Shown here piece after piece: positions 25,201 through 38,200 of a DNA stretch of 64,000 nt. Source of the DNA: Leptoclinus maculatus. Its lineage: Eukaryota; Chordata; Actinopteri; Perciformes; Stichaeidae. Every line of letters starts with the position of its first letter. Within the stretch, counting starts at the first letter, position 1. Under the pieces are notes generated by a model. It had not been told where the DNA came from, made no database searches, and saw nothing but the letters and a program-made list of their open reading frames with translations. Both the position numbers and the translations under genes were made by a program. Location: contig JAVDOI010000007.1 in NCBI GenBank assembly GCA_032191485.1, forward strand, positions 25,418,387-25,482,386, given 5' to 3'.

Positions 25201-26117
25201 TCATATTTATGTTGTTGTGATAATTGTAGCCTTTAATCTGATATGAAAGGCTAATAATGTACATTCTGTTTGTTTTACATCTGTTTTCAATAGAGTTTTG
25301 CTTTCAGAAGTTCCAGGTTGAAATTATACTAAAGTCCATTTTTTACTTTTCACTTCCTGTTTTATTTTCCTGTGCTCATAGTATCACACAGTTTCTGTCC
25401 AAAATGGCCTTTTCAGTTCCTTTGTTTTGCCGTATAACATGTTTGTATTCCACCAAGCGGTGTGGTTTCCTTCAGTTCTTAATGCTCGGACAAAAAGATG
25501 ATCTGCAGACCCGTAAACCAGCATTTAGTTTAGACTGTGCAGAATATGAACGTACTTTCTTTAAAGCTTGCTGGAGTTAGGTCCTCGCATACAGACAGTA
25601 AAATGATTTAGCGGTCTTTCTCCTGGCTGCAGCCTCTGGCTCATGCTTTGTCTTGTCTCGATGTGTTTTCCAGGCAGATCCTGAAGGTGCTCTGTCGGTA
25701 CGGCACCGACTGCAGAGTCACCATGGTCGGACTGCGAGCCCTGGCCCTCCTGCTCAGATCAGGTACACCACGACACAGGAGACGAGCTCAAGCTGTTCAT
25801 CGTCAAAAGAGCTGCAGTCAACGTGTCATTATCGTTGCATCTTAGAGCAACATTTTCATCTCTTTTAAATCGTGATCTGAAGATTCTCAGCTGCTTCTGT
25901 TCCCCATTAACGAATCAGACTTGTTTTTGTTTTTGAATGCTTCTTTAATTCCTGACTGTGTAGACCTGGTTCCTCTGCTGGTGCTGGAGGAGGAGGAGGA
26001 GGATGTGTTTGGCCTGGTGGTGCAGGCGATGAAGACGTTTCCTGCCAGTGAAGAGGTGCAGCTCCAGGGCTGTGCAGCCCTGCAGGTCCTGTTGGAGAGA
26101 GGTGAGCGCACACGTGC

Positions 26118-26155
<38 letters not shown>

Positions 26156-29100
26156 AGCCTCGGTTTTTATACAGCGGGTCGTCCTTCAACCACACGGTTG
26201 GCGGTTCGATCCCCCGGCTCCTCCTGTCCTTATGTGTCCTCGAGCGAGACCCTGAACCTCACAGCAGTCCACTGCTCCGAACTACTTAGGAAGGGTTAGA
26301 TGCAGAAGGCAGATTTAAATGTATACGTATGTTTATGATTATTTTAAGGTTAAGGGCCCCGATGCACCCAAAACCGACTCCTTTCTTCTTCTACTCCTTT
26401 AACATAGTTGTACATGCTAGCAGTACAGCAGCTGAATGTCTTTCGTGTGTTTCCAGTGAGTGACGACCACCTGGTGGAGTTTGTGGAGAACCAGGATCAC
26501 GTTGTGGTTCTGGCGGCTCTGCAGAGGTTCCCGGACAACCCCGAGCTGCTCCTGCAGGCCATGAAGGTGATGCTCCCGCTGGCTCGTCCCGGTAAGACCT
26601 CAGGGCACCCCGACAACGATGATGATGATCATCAATGATGTCTGAGAGGGGACAGAAGAGCTGAAGCACTAACTGTATTGCTTTATCAGTAAAAAGGGCT
26701 AAAGGGTCAATGGATAGATTGAGTTTAGGAAGGTGAGCTGTTGATGTGAACATATCGATCATGAAGCAAGAACACAAAAACATTCACAATTCACACGGTC
26801 TATTTCTAAACTCACAAGACCACGACGTCACTGTAACGCTTCTTTAAAGGCCTCCATGTTAATTAGACGCCAGTGTTGTGCTTTAGGGGAGAGTGGTGTT
26901 TGTTGAAAAGAGTCAAATCTTCAGGGAACTTCCCTCAACACAACAAACTCCATGTTTCTGCTGTTCAGATGCATCATTTGAAAGAAGAACATCTTTCTCT
27001 GTCCCACACTGCAAACTCAGTTGTTCACGCTGTCTCTTGATTATCTCAAACATACAGCACTGATGTCATTACTGTGCTGCAATATCTTGTTACCTGTCAG
27101 ATAATATATTGTCTGATACAAATGTATCGTTGATAAAGAAAAAAATAAGAGAAATATATATTAAATAAGGGAAAAATAGAATAAAGGCTGCAGTAAAAAA
27201 ACAGTAAAGGATAAAAGAGGAGGTTAACAACACCATACTTTTTCTAACTGTATAATTGTTACAAGTTGATGTTCCACAAAACAACAACAACAACAACCAC
27301 ACCAACTAAAGGACGAACGACTCCCTCGCTTGTACTTTAACGTAGCGGTGGGAAAGAGATTTGTTGGCTTCTCTCTTTTTATTCTACTGTAGCCTGATTC
27401 TTATTGTACACGTTGTGACACGTGCGTGCATCCTTCTTTATTCACATGCCAGACGAACGGGAGACCGTGCAGCTGTTTGAGTTGATCATCTTTTCTCCTC
27501 CAGGCAGCAACGTGGAGATGCTGATGTCGGGAGGCGCTCGCTGCTACAGCGTGATCATCGCCGCCACGGACGCCTTCCCCGAGGCGGAGCAGCTGCAGGA
27601 GACGGCCTGCTGCCTCTTCAGGAGGTTTACCTCAGGTCAGATCCAAGGATCGAGTCTTTATAAAACGTATTCATATTAATGTTTAACTCTCATTTTGATG
27701 ACCCTCTCCCTCCAACAACAGCATTTTATATTTGACTTCATTTGTGGATAAATTGAGTTGTGTGTATTGTGTAACAGCTTCTTATTTCAAAATGTGTGAA
27801 ATGATCTGTTACACTCTCGATTAGCTGAGTACTTGTTCTTTAGGGGATGACATGTTTAGGCGTCCTCGTTCTCCGATGTAAAATGTATTGTAGTCATCAG
27901 TCTGTCAATGAATAACTTTGGAGTTTCTCCTCGCGTGTTGACAGTCCGATAACAGATAACACTGTTTGTGAAGTCGATGATTCTCCGCTTTCACTACAGC
28001 GTTTGGATTGATTCCTCCTGATAAAGGGATGTTTGCCAGTTGACAGATTGAGACTGAAGGGGTCAACAGAGGCGTCGGTGTAATCCAGGGTGCGCGTGTT
28101 GTTTTGTGTCTTTCTTGCAGAGAGTTACTACAACATCCTGGTACTGAACGGCGTCCAGAGGGTCGCGGTGAGAGCCTGCCAGGCCTTCCCGGACAACGCC
28201 ACGCTGCAAGCCGCCGCTCTCTCCTGTCTGGCTGACCTCAGTGAGGAAGCACACCTCGCACACATGCTGTGTTTAAATCGTTTACTGATCTCCACACGGA
28301 TGGATTAGAGACGGAGACAACAGAACAATGCCTCTGCCTTCAACATGCACACGTAGCGTTATGTCTGGGTTTTGGTCCATCAGACCTGTAATAACACCTG
28401 TAATAACTGTTAGTTAGCGTCTCTTCAGCAGTGTTGAGAAGAACGAGTTGTTTGCGTGTTCACAAAGCTGTGGACGGTCTCTGGTTGGATTAGATCTTGT
28501 ACCGTAGTTAACGCCGCGCTGTCTCCGTCTTTTCCAGCTGCAACCGTCGTGCAGAGCAAAGCGGTGGCCGAGCAGGGTCTGGAGGAGGGAGAGGAGGAGG
28601 AGAACAGGGGCCGGGAGGAGGTGGAGGACATGGGCCTGGGCTGGATGGAGGCCTGCTGCACGGCGCTGGAGCTCCACGCTGCCGAGCCAAACGTTCAGGT
28701 CGGTGTCCGGTTGTTTTAGCCCCTCGAGCTCCAGACGATGCTTGCAGCGGGATAATTCTGACCTGTGTGCATCACTTTCCTCAGGAAGCTGCAAGCTGGG
28801 CCATTCACAATCTGTTACTGCACGGAGCTGCTGTGCACCGTTCAGAGGAGGAGCAGGATGAGAGGTACCCACTGAAAACAATGAGGTATCACACAGCTCC
28901 TACAGGTGTGTGGTGTTACCTCTGTCAGCACATGTGCCAGGTTGTGAAAGATTAGACTGTCTGGAGACTACGGTGGCCCTGAGAGCTCAGCGCACTGCAA
29001 ACAGACAAACATCTTCACCAACTTATGAAACGTGAAAACATAAGTTGGAAGAAGCTCACAAGACCACGCAAACTGTTTGTAAGAGACACTAATAAGTGAT

Positions 29101-32100
29101 GCACACGGCTGTGACGGGTTGTTTAGTTCTTATGAAGTCGTCTGTCTGTCATTGTGATTGAACGATTCAGCTACTAATGGTGAGCAAAATGCTAACGCTA
29201 GCTTAACAGCAGATACTTTCAGTAAAATCTGAATCATGTGATTATAAATGTTGAAATAAACCCCCAAAAGATGACATGTTTGTGATCTCTATTAGAAGGT
29301 CTCGCCTCATGAGAGCTTTTTGATCTATGAAGTGGTGTGATGTGAGACTGTGTTTGGATGTTGTGTGGTTGTTTCCAGGACTCCTGTTCACAGACAGTTA
29401 ATGGTGGCCATGCTGCTCCACTCCTCCTCTCCCAGAGTGTTTCAAGCTGCTACCAGCGCCATCGCCACTCTCCTCACACACAACGGTGAGCCTTCAACAG
29501 TACACACTGAAGCGGCTGTAACGTAACGATGTATCGAGTGACGGAGCTTTAGGGAGAGTTTCAAACATTGGTTCAGCTGTCCGACCCTCCAACGCTACTG
29601 TTTTAGTTCAGTCTCGCTGTCCTCACTGTCTGCGTTACTATTCACATAAGAACAGTTGTGTTGCTCCGTGTGCAGGTGAGATGCGCTCTCTGCTGCTGTC
29701 CAGCGGGCTCCACGTCAACCTGGTGGAGATGATGAAGAGACACTCGACCTCGGCCCAAGTCTCCATCAGCGCCTGTAAACTGCTCAGCCTGCTCTTTCAG
29801 GGAAGGTGGGCACAAACGCATTCGTTTCCATTCTGCGACGTCCTTGTTTGGTTTTAGAAAATCATGTAAATATAGAAAAAAAAAGGGAAGTCGGCGTGAG
29901 AAAGAAAGGAACCGATCATCAGCATGTGTGAATATGACTTCTGCTTTCTGATTCTCAAAATATGAATTAACACATCATGCAACGATATTGTCTCAAACGC
30001 TCTGAAACAATGATGTTCATGCTTAATTCTGGAGTCTGTCTGTCGGCGTGTGTAGGACAGCCAGTCTGGATGAGTTGAACATGGCCATGACTCAGATCCT
30101 CAGCGCCATGAAGGTCCACAACTTCCAGCCAGAGGTTCAGCTGGAGGCTCTGCAGGCCAGCCTGGTCTTCCTCTGCCCAGGTACCGTAGAAGTGCTCATT
30201 CTGAGTGTTATCTGTTGCTCCGAGGTGGCTATTTCTACTGATGCTAAAGTTCATCTCTCGGGTTTTACCACATGTTAGTCTCAACTCGTTTCCAGAAACA
30301 CAAGCTCTGACAAACTCACTTTCGCTACTAACGTTAGCGGCTCACTGGGGAACATCTCAGATATTGTTCTCTGGATTTGTTGGAGACCAAAACGGAGAAG
30401 AAGTATTGGACTCTGAGTCAACAGGTGTACAGACGCAAAAGTCCAAATGAAAGCTAAATGCTGCTCCTCAATAACGTGGAAGTACAGTCAGTTTATGCTA
30501 CGTTCTAGTTCTACTCTTTCAATCTGTTGTGGAACTCTGCGACCCCTTACTTGTCCACAAATCTATTAATAACAGCTGTAATAATAGGCGTTAAATTGCA
30601 ATTGAGGCAATCAGTTGTGCAGATGTTCTGGGCTGTGAACGTTCCAGCTGCATTGCTCAGTTATCAGTTATCGTATTGTGTGAACAATAATGGAATGAAT
30701 GTGGTTCAGTGGAGCAGCGTGTTTTATTTTGAATCCTCTTAATGAGGTCGTACTGTCCTCTCTTCCTCTGCTCCCAGCGCTGCACTCGTTGCACTCCTAA
30801 TTAGATTATGTGAGCGATAACAGAGCGGCTGTGTCTGCATGTTGGTCTCCCTCCTTTTGTTTTTTTTTTCACTCGTTGCCTCGGTGTGTTTGAATTCCCA
30901 GACCGGAGTTTGAGGGAGCACGGCGTCTCGGTCGCAGACCCCGACATGGCCGACGTGTCGCTGAAGGTCCTGAAAAACCAGTGTGTGGTGGAAGGAGCTC
31001 ACACCCTCTACCTGGAGGTTCTCAACAGGGTACGAACACGCAGACCAATCCCCAAAATGTCTCTCAAATACACTTCCTTAAAGGCTTTTTAAAATGGATC
31101 TGGCCTGATATGATGTCATAAAATGCCCCAGATATAAAAAAACAAACAAACAAACAGGGCAGAGCTTTAAAAACCCCCCCGAGTGGGGTTTTGTTCTGCA
31201 GCAGCAGAACAAGTTCATCCATTCATTGTAGAAATTACACGGAAGCTTTTCTTGCATCCAGAACATCGTCGAGGGTGTAATTACATTTTCCAAAAATAAT
31301 TTGCCAGTTTGTCCCCCCCCCCCCCCCCGCCCCCGCCATGAGGCTGTTTGGTGTCCCAGCGTTCCACTGAGTGCTCTTTGTGTCTGTGTGCAGTTCATCA
31401 GCAGCTCCGTCATCCAGCGGTGTGGTCTGAAGGTGCTGTCCGCTCTGGCCGACTGCTCCGGTGCAGTGGACTTGCTCTGCCAGCAGGGCGCGATAGACAC
31501 GGTGCTGCATACGCTACAGATGTTCCCACGGGAACGAGGTACAGACAACAATTAGATTTTCGCTAGTGTTGAGTGTTGTCAAGTCACAAACTTGACTGTA
31601 CACTGGTTGGATAGAGGAAGTAGCCACATCCCCTCGTATGACCATGTAAAACGTTGTGATTTCATATTAAAGACTAATCGTGCGTTCACTAACGTCCTCC
31701 AGAGATCCACTACTGGGGGTTCACCCTGCTCACCTACCTCGTGTCCAAGAAGAAGCTGTCGAGGATGATCGTACCCGTCCTGGCCTCCGTTGTGGTCGCC
31801 TCGCTCATCCAGTACAGAGACGACTCCGAGATGCTCCTGAAGGTGATCTTTACACGCAGTAGTGTTCAATGTTTCTTCTTCTTTGTGTTTTTACCAGCTG
31901 ATCGAGGCACCGGTACACCAGAAACTCCCGAACTATCCCTCTTTAGATGTTGATGTTGTTACTCGTAGTCTGGACTCAGAGCTCCAGTCACATCATCGTA
32001 GACTTAAATGTGACCAAAGGATAGAGAGCGCTCGATGCTTTATGGAATATACTTGTTGATTTGAACGGATCTGACTTGGCTTCTCTCTGGTCGATTGTCC

Positions 32101-32234
32101 CGCAGTGTTTTCAGGTGGCTTTGAGGATGCTGGACGTCTGTTCAGGAGCCGCTGCTGAACTGCAGAGAGAAGACTTTGACAGGCAGATCTTCCATCAGCT
32201 CAGAGAGGAGACTCTGGACCAGAGCAACTATGCT
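22233..32234 (+). CDS. lrrk2: lrrk2 exons 1-17: N-terminal armadillo repeats
   Basis: Exons: 22233-22368, 23801-23886, 24857-24966, 25674-25762, 25964-26101, 26457-26591, 27504-27635, 28121-28240, 28538-28698, 28785-28864, 29379-29485, 29676-29805, 30056-30180, 30902-31029, 31394-31538, 31703-31842, 32106-32234. Helical repeat sequence matches human LRRK2 along its length (VGWSLLC, DWEVLGVHQ, LVEFVEN, EVLMSG-like VEMLMSG, NILVLN, QEAA.WA, HTLQM.P). Exon 9 carries a Glu-rich insert (GLEEGEEEENRGREEVED) in the loop where human is also acidic. Exon 17 could start at 32115 from a second AG, but only 32106 keeps the human-like FQ match. Confidence 0.93.
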
Positions 32235-35200
32235 GTGAGTTAGACGGTTAGACGCGACGGGACCACAATGTGCTCGAAAACCAAATTTATAGATCAAGTA
32301 CATTTATAGAAACTGTCGGTTTCAGTCTCAGTCACACCGGCTCTACTGTACTACACACAGGAGCGTACAGTACAGAAGGACTGGACACTGTAACCTTTAA
32401 TTTAATAAACTGATTTGTGCGGGAGCTCGTTTAACTTCCTCTCCCCCCCCCCCTCCCTCCCTCCCCTCCCCCGTGAAGCTGCGTAAGTCGGTGTGCCTGG
32501 CTCTGTCTAAGATGTGGTGCGACTCCCAGCTGCACTACGGCATGCTGGAAAAGGCCTGCGAGGACGGAGACGCCACGCTGGCCGAGTGTCTCATCGAGCT
32601 GGGCGCCGACATCAACGGGAAGACCAAAGCGGAGTCCCTCATCTACCAGGTCAGAGGTCACGGCACCTCACGAGTAAACCAAACTGGGTCATGTGGAAGT
32701 TATTCTTTTCACTCCTGACTCCATCAGTCCGCTCTCAACCCCTCGCCCCTCTGCCGTCTTCTCCAGGTGTGCGAGCGAGGCGGACCCCTGGAGCTGGTGG
32801 AGCTCCTCCTGAGCCGAGGCGCCCACGAGCAGCACCTCCGCAGGGCTCTGGCTGTGAGCGTGAAGCGCGGCGAGGGGCCCACCGTCATCCAGCTGCTGGG
32901 TCGCCTGGGCCTGGACCTCAACAACAGCGCCCTCTGCCTCGGGGGCTTCAGGCTGGGCCGCCTGGACGCCGCCTGGCTCAGCCCCCTGCTGGCGGAAAGA
33001 GGCCGAGCGCTCAGCCTCCGTTACGCCAACAGTGAGGAGGAGCTGATGCTGTTCTCTGTTTTATTACGTTGTAATTTGGAGGAGGAGTTTCTGGTGTTTT
33101 CCAGTTGTAGCCCTTTCTTCATTTGCGTGCCCTGTGCTCTGTCTTTAAGGTAAAGGCGTGAGTTTGGCGAGGTACATTCAGTCGTGCCAGAGGTCCAAGA
33201 GCCTCGGCGCTCCTCCTCGATCTCTGGGCGACCCCTGTCTGACTTCTGGCTACATTTCCGACGAGAGCGACGACTCCAGCTTCAGCTTGGTCTCCATGGA
33301 CGACAGTGTAGTTTTCAACGACGACATGGAGAGCGACGGTAAACACAACACCACTGAAGTTCACACACAGTCCGACGCATCCTGTGATTAACATGATGTC
33401 ATCCGTCACGTTGATGATGTACAGACGTGTTTGACCTGTGATCAGTCTTCTGACTCGGTGGAGTGATGTTTCAAATAAGTGACCAGTTCATTTGCTGTGT
33501 GATCACTTCACTTCAAAAGCTCAACGTCTCTCCAGCTTTAGAAGTCGACATTGTTGTGCATGCTTTATTAATCGAATAATAATAAATACTTTCTAGTTGA
33601 TTTTTAAATATATGATGATGATGTCGTCCTGCTTTCCCTCTCTGTAGGAAGTGACTCGCTGTCGGGTGTTCTGTCTCCAGAGCCGCACAATAAATCCACA
33701 GAGGAGTTGAGGGGGGGGTCCTTCAAAAAGAAGCAGGGGCGCCGCAGACATGCCAGTGCAGAGGTAACAAAAACCTCTTCATCTTGACAGATATGTCCTA
33801 TGTTGAAGTCCTGCTTGCTGAGATCCATAAAGGAAATTAATCATTTTTATCAGCGTCAGCAGCAGAACTAAGTGACCCGCTGAAGTCCAGGGATGAGGAA
33901 CAATAACGATATTTGTTAATGTCGTGTCACCTGAGGGTCGTACAGTCACTGAAATAAAGAAAGAAAGTGTTCAAATATGAGGAAAGTCTCTCCACAGAAA
34001 GGCGACTTATTATTATTATTATTATAAGTAATAGCTTATTATAAATGAATGGTGACATCATATGATTAAATTAAGAATTATATTATTATTCAAATTGAGT
34101 CAAAACGGATCATGTCTGCATGATTATGAAGTGTCATTTATATTGGGTTGTTAAACTCAAAGTAATTAAATAAACAAGTGAAAGCTTCAGCTTTCATAAC
34201 AGCAGACTAATCATCCTACGACCGGCCGTACGTTGTGTTTGTACCTCAGAGAACATTCAGAATACTCTAATGTAGTGTTTGTTGCATGAGGGCCGATGTT
34301 TACATTGTTACAATGAACATAAAACATAGTTTTAATTCCTCAGTCCGACCCGGATGTACTTCTCTCCCCTCACTGTTGCTTCTTTCTTTTCCAGAGTGGT
34401 CAAACTGAGAGTGAACACAGTGAGCATGTGCAGAGGAGATATGGAAGGACCGGCTCAAGTCCAAAAGGTTTCAGCTCAACTTCATTCTCCTGCTGCAGGA
34501 ACGATGACCTACACGTGTTGACGGTTTCATTGTGAATCGGTTCGTAGCTAATGATCTGTCGCCTCCCCAGTGTTCGGGCCTGGCGAGAGCTCGGCCGCTC
34601 CGTCCAAAGAGAGAGAGCGGATCCTCCTGCTGGACCTGTCTGGTAACGAGCTGGACTCTCTGTCCTGTCTGATGGACGACGGCTTCGTCCAGCTGCAGCT
34701 GGGGCATCTCCTCCGCCTGGACCTGAGCCACAACAGTCTGCTGGAGTTTCCCTCCGCTCTTTGCCGGGTATCTGATCAATGCCGACTCATCGATGCATCA
34801 CAAGGTAAAAAGGAAACGGACACTGAAGCTTGTATTTCATCTTTTCTCGCAGAGCTTGAGGAGTCTGACTCGACTGGACCTGCAGGGCAACCGGCTGCGG
34901 TCGCTGCCGGCGGAGCTGCTGTCGCTGCTCTCGCTCGGCACGCTCAACGTCTCGCGCAACTGCGTGGGACCCCTGCTGACCTTTGACCCCGCCGTCACCT
35001 GCCCGTCGCTGCGGCAGCTCAATCTGTCTTTCAACGAAATCACCGCGTTCCCTCACGAGCTGGGCCGCGCCACGGACCGGCTGGAGGAGCTGGTCCTGGA
35101 AGGGTGAGCTGCAGGGGGGAGGGGCCGGTCACCATGACGATGTATGGTCCCCGAAATAATTGTTTTAATGCAAGAACACCCTTTTTAAAGAGCAGTGCAC

Positions 35201-38200
35201 TTAACTCTTAAAGTCCCAGTCAAACAGATGTTTTAACGTGTTAAGCTTCTGTACTGTGTAACGTTTGAGGGATTTAAATCACATCTTTGGATTGGACCGC
35301 TCAAAAGTGGGCGTTGCAGATTGATTGATTGATTGATTGATTGATGGGTAGATGTTGCGATATGATTGGATGAGTTTGGTCGAAACTAGCTTACCTCAGC
35401 ACACAATTAAACCTGTCGTCCATATGTCTAATTACAGAATATTGAAGACTGTTTCTTTCCCTTCTTGCTCTTTCCAGGAACAGTTTAACTGAGCTCTGCG
35501 TGCCTCTGTGTCTGCCGGAGATCAAGCTGCTCGACGTGAGCAAGAACAGCGTGGAGAATATTTCTCCACACTTCCTGACCGGCTGCCCCAAGCTGGAGAC
35601 GTTCAGCGCCTCCATGAACAACATCTGTGAGTACTAATCAACTTTATTTTATTAAATAAAAGAAATTGAACAGCATTGGGGGCGTTATTTCTCTGCCTTC
35701 CATGTGATCTATAATGTGCTCGAGCGACATGTGACCCCTAATGAGATCACTGGTTCAAATATACCTTTTGTGACAAACGGTTGTTATTCTTATGTTGTGA
35801 TGTGGAGTCACAGAAACATCTTTCCTGTCCTCTCCAGGTTCTCTGTCACTTCTCCCGTCCAAGATCACAACGCTGAAACTAGCAAACAACAGCTTCACCG
35901 ATGTTCCTGAGGCCGTACTTAATCTCCCAAAGTAAGTCGGATAGTTTTCACGTTTCCAATGTTTACGCATCCCTCTCCTCGTAGTACAAGCGCTTGGTTC
36001 TCATACTTCCATGTGTGCAGCTTGCGGTCAGTGGACATGAGAACCAACTGCATCGCTGCTCTGCCCGGCCCGGGACTCTGGGAGTCCAGCAACCTCAGGG
36101 AGCTGATGTTCAGCCACAACGCCATCAAGGTTCTGGATCTCAGCGGGCCGATCCACAAGTGGACCAGACTGGAGAAACTCCACCTGAGTGACAACAAGCT
36201 CGCTCAGGTAAAGAAGTGATCTGATCAGAGTCGCACTAATGAATGCTGTGAAAGGTACATGTGTGTGTATTGGTGTAAATGAGGATCGTGTCGTCTCTGG
36301 TCAGATCCCCCAACAGATCGGCCAGTTGGAAGGACTCACCTCGCTGGACGTGAGTCGTAACGCTAACGTGCGGTCCTTCCCCGATGAGATGGGGAAACTG
36401 GGCAGACTGTGGGACCTCCCGCTGGACGGCCTTCGCCTCCAGCTGGACCTCAAGCTCATCGGCAGCAAGACCAAAGACATCGTCAGGTCAGCGGCTTCAT
36501 GTAACCCGAGGTGTCGTTTGTGACGACACCAGGAATGAATACCACGTTTCAAATCCCATATTCACAGTTCATGATGTCTTGAATTCATCGAGGAAGAAGT
36601 AAAGCTCGTGGTACTTATCTCCCAGGTTCCTGCAGCAGCGGCTGAAGAAGGCGGTGCCGTACTACCGCATGAAGCTCATCGTGGTGGGGAACGCCGGCAG
36701 CGGGAAGACCTCCCTGATCCAGCAGCTGATGAAGCTGAAGCGCTCCCAGTTGAACTCCAAGCTGGCCTCCGTCGGCATCGACGTCCGGGACTGGGCCATC
36801 AGGGAGCGGGACAAGAAGAGGATGGTGCTGAACGTCTGGGACTTCTCAGGAGGAGAGGAGTTCAGCGGCTCTCACCCTCACTTCCTGACCTCCAGAGCTC
36901 TCTACCTCGTGGTGTACAACCTCAGCAAAGGAGCCAGTCAGGTGGACGAGCTCAAGCCCTGGCTCTTCAACATCAAAGTGAGTCACAGAGACGTTCTCAT
37001 GAGTAGCTGTTGAGATCAATACCCAAGTTCATTTATTAATCCTGCTGAGAAGAATAAGAGACTAAAGGCTTCAACGATATCAAGTTATTTTTGTAATGTA
37101 ATAAGGGAACTGCGTCATTTTAAACTATTATCCTGTAATTCTAGTAATAATAAAAGATACTTCGATACTCTCTGAAGTTAAAGTCACAAACTTAAGAGGA
37201 AGAAAAACTGATAAACTGCATCACTTCCCTGTGCAAAAGGTTGGCTCCACCTCATTAAACTCCTGCAGAGGACGACCTAATCACATCAAGTTTAGCAAGA
37301 AGGAAATACTTGTAACTTTATCTCAGTATCACCATATTATCTCAAGCATCCGGCCTTTTTAGGGACGCCGCAGGGGATTCTCTTAACTTTACCACTTTAA
37401 TCTTCTTAGTCCCCCCCCCCCCCTCTTTATCTACAGTGGGCCTACAGTTTCCCATCATTGGCCGACTTAATTCCCTTGTTTTTAAGATAAAAACAGTGCT
37501 TTATAGACAGTAATTCCCTCGTTGTAAAGCGCTCCTCTTCTCTCCAGGCCGTGGCTCCTCTGTCCCCGGTCATCCTGGTGGGAACCCACACGGATGTGAG
37601 CGATGAGCTGCAGCTTCAGGCCTGCGTGACCAAGATCAGGGAGGAGCTGCTGAACCACCAGGGCTTCCCCGCCATCAGGGACTACCACATGGTCTCGGTC
37701 TGCGAGGACTCGGACGCCATGGCCAAGCTGCGCAAGGCCATCGCCAGGGAAGTCGCCAGCTTCAAGGTAAAAGTACACGCCCAACACACACACTTGTCTC
37801 CTTTTTATCTAGCTCTGCTCTGTCCTCACCTCCTCGTCTCCTCCCGCTTCCACAGATCCAGGGCCAGCCCGTGATGGGCCAGCTGGTTCCAGACAGCTAC
37901 GTGGAGCTGGAGCGCCGGGTTCTGCAGGAGAGAGCCAGGGTTCCCCCGGAGTTCCCCGTTCTCCGGCACCGGGAGCTGCTGCAGCTCATCCAGGAGAGTC
38001 AGCTGCAGCTGGAGGAGGCGGAGCTGCCCCACGCCGTCCACTTCCTCAGTGAAGCCGGTGAGTCGGGGGGGGTCAGGTCTGCTGCATACAGCGTCACACA
38101 GGCCTTCATATTACCTTGATATACTTTTTAAATTAGTCCCAATTCAACACATCACTCAGCTCTCCTTCGTCTTAGCATCAGCACTTCAAGTCAACAATCT

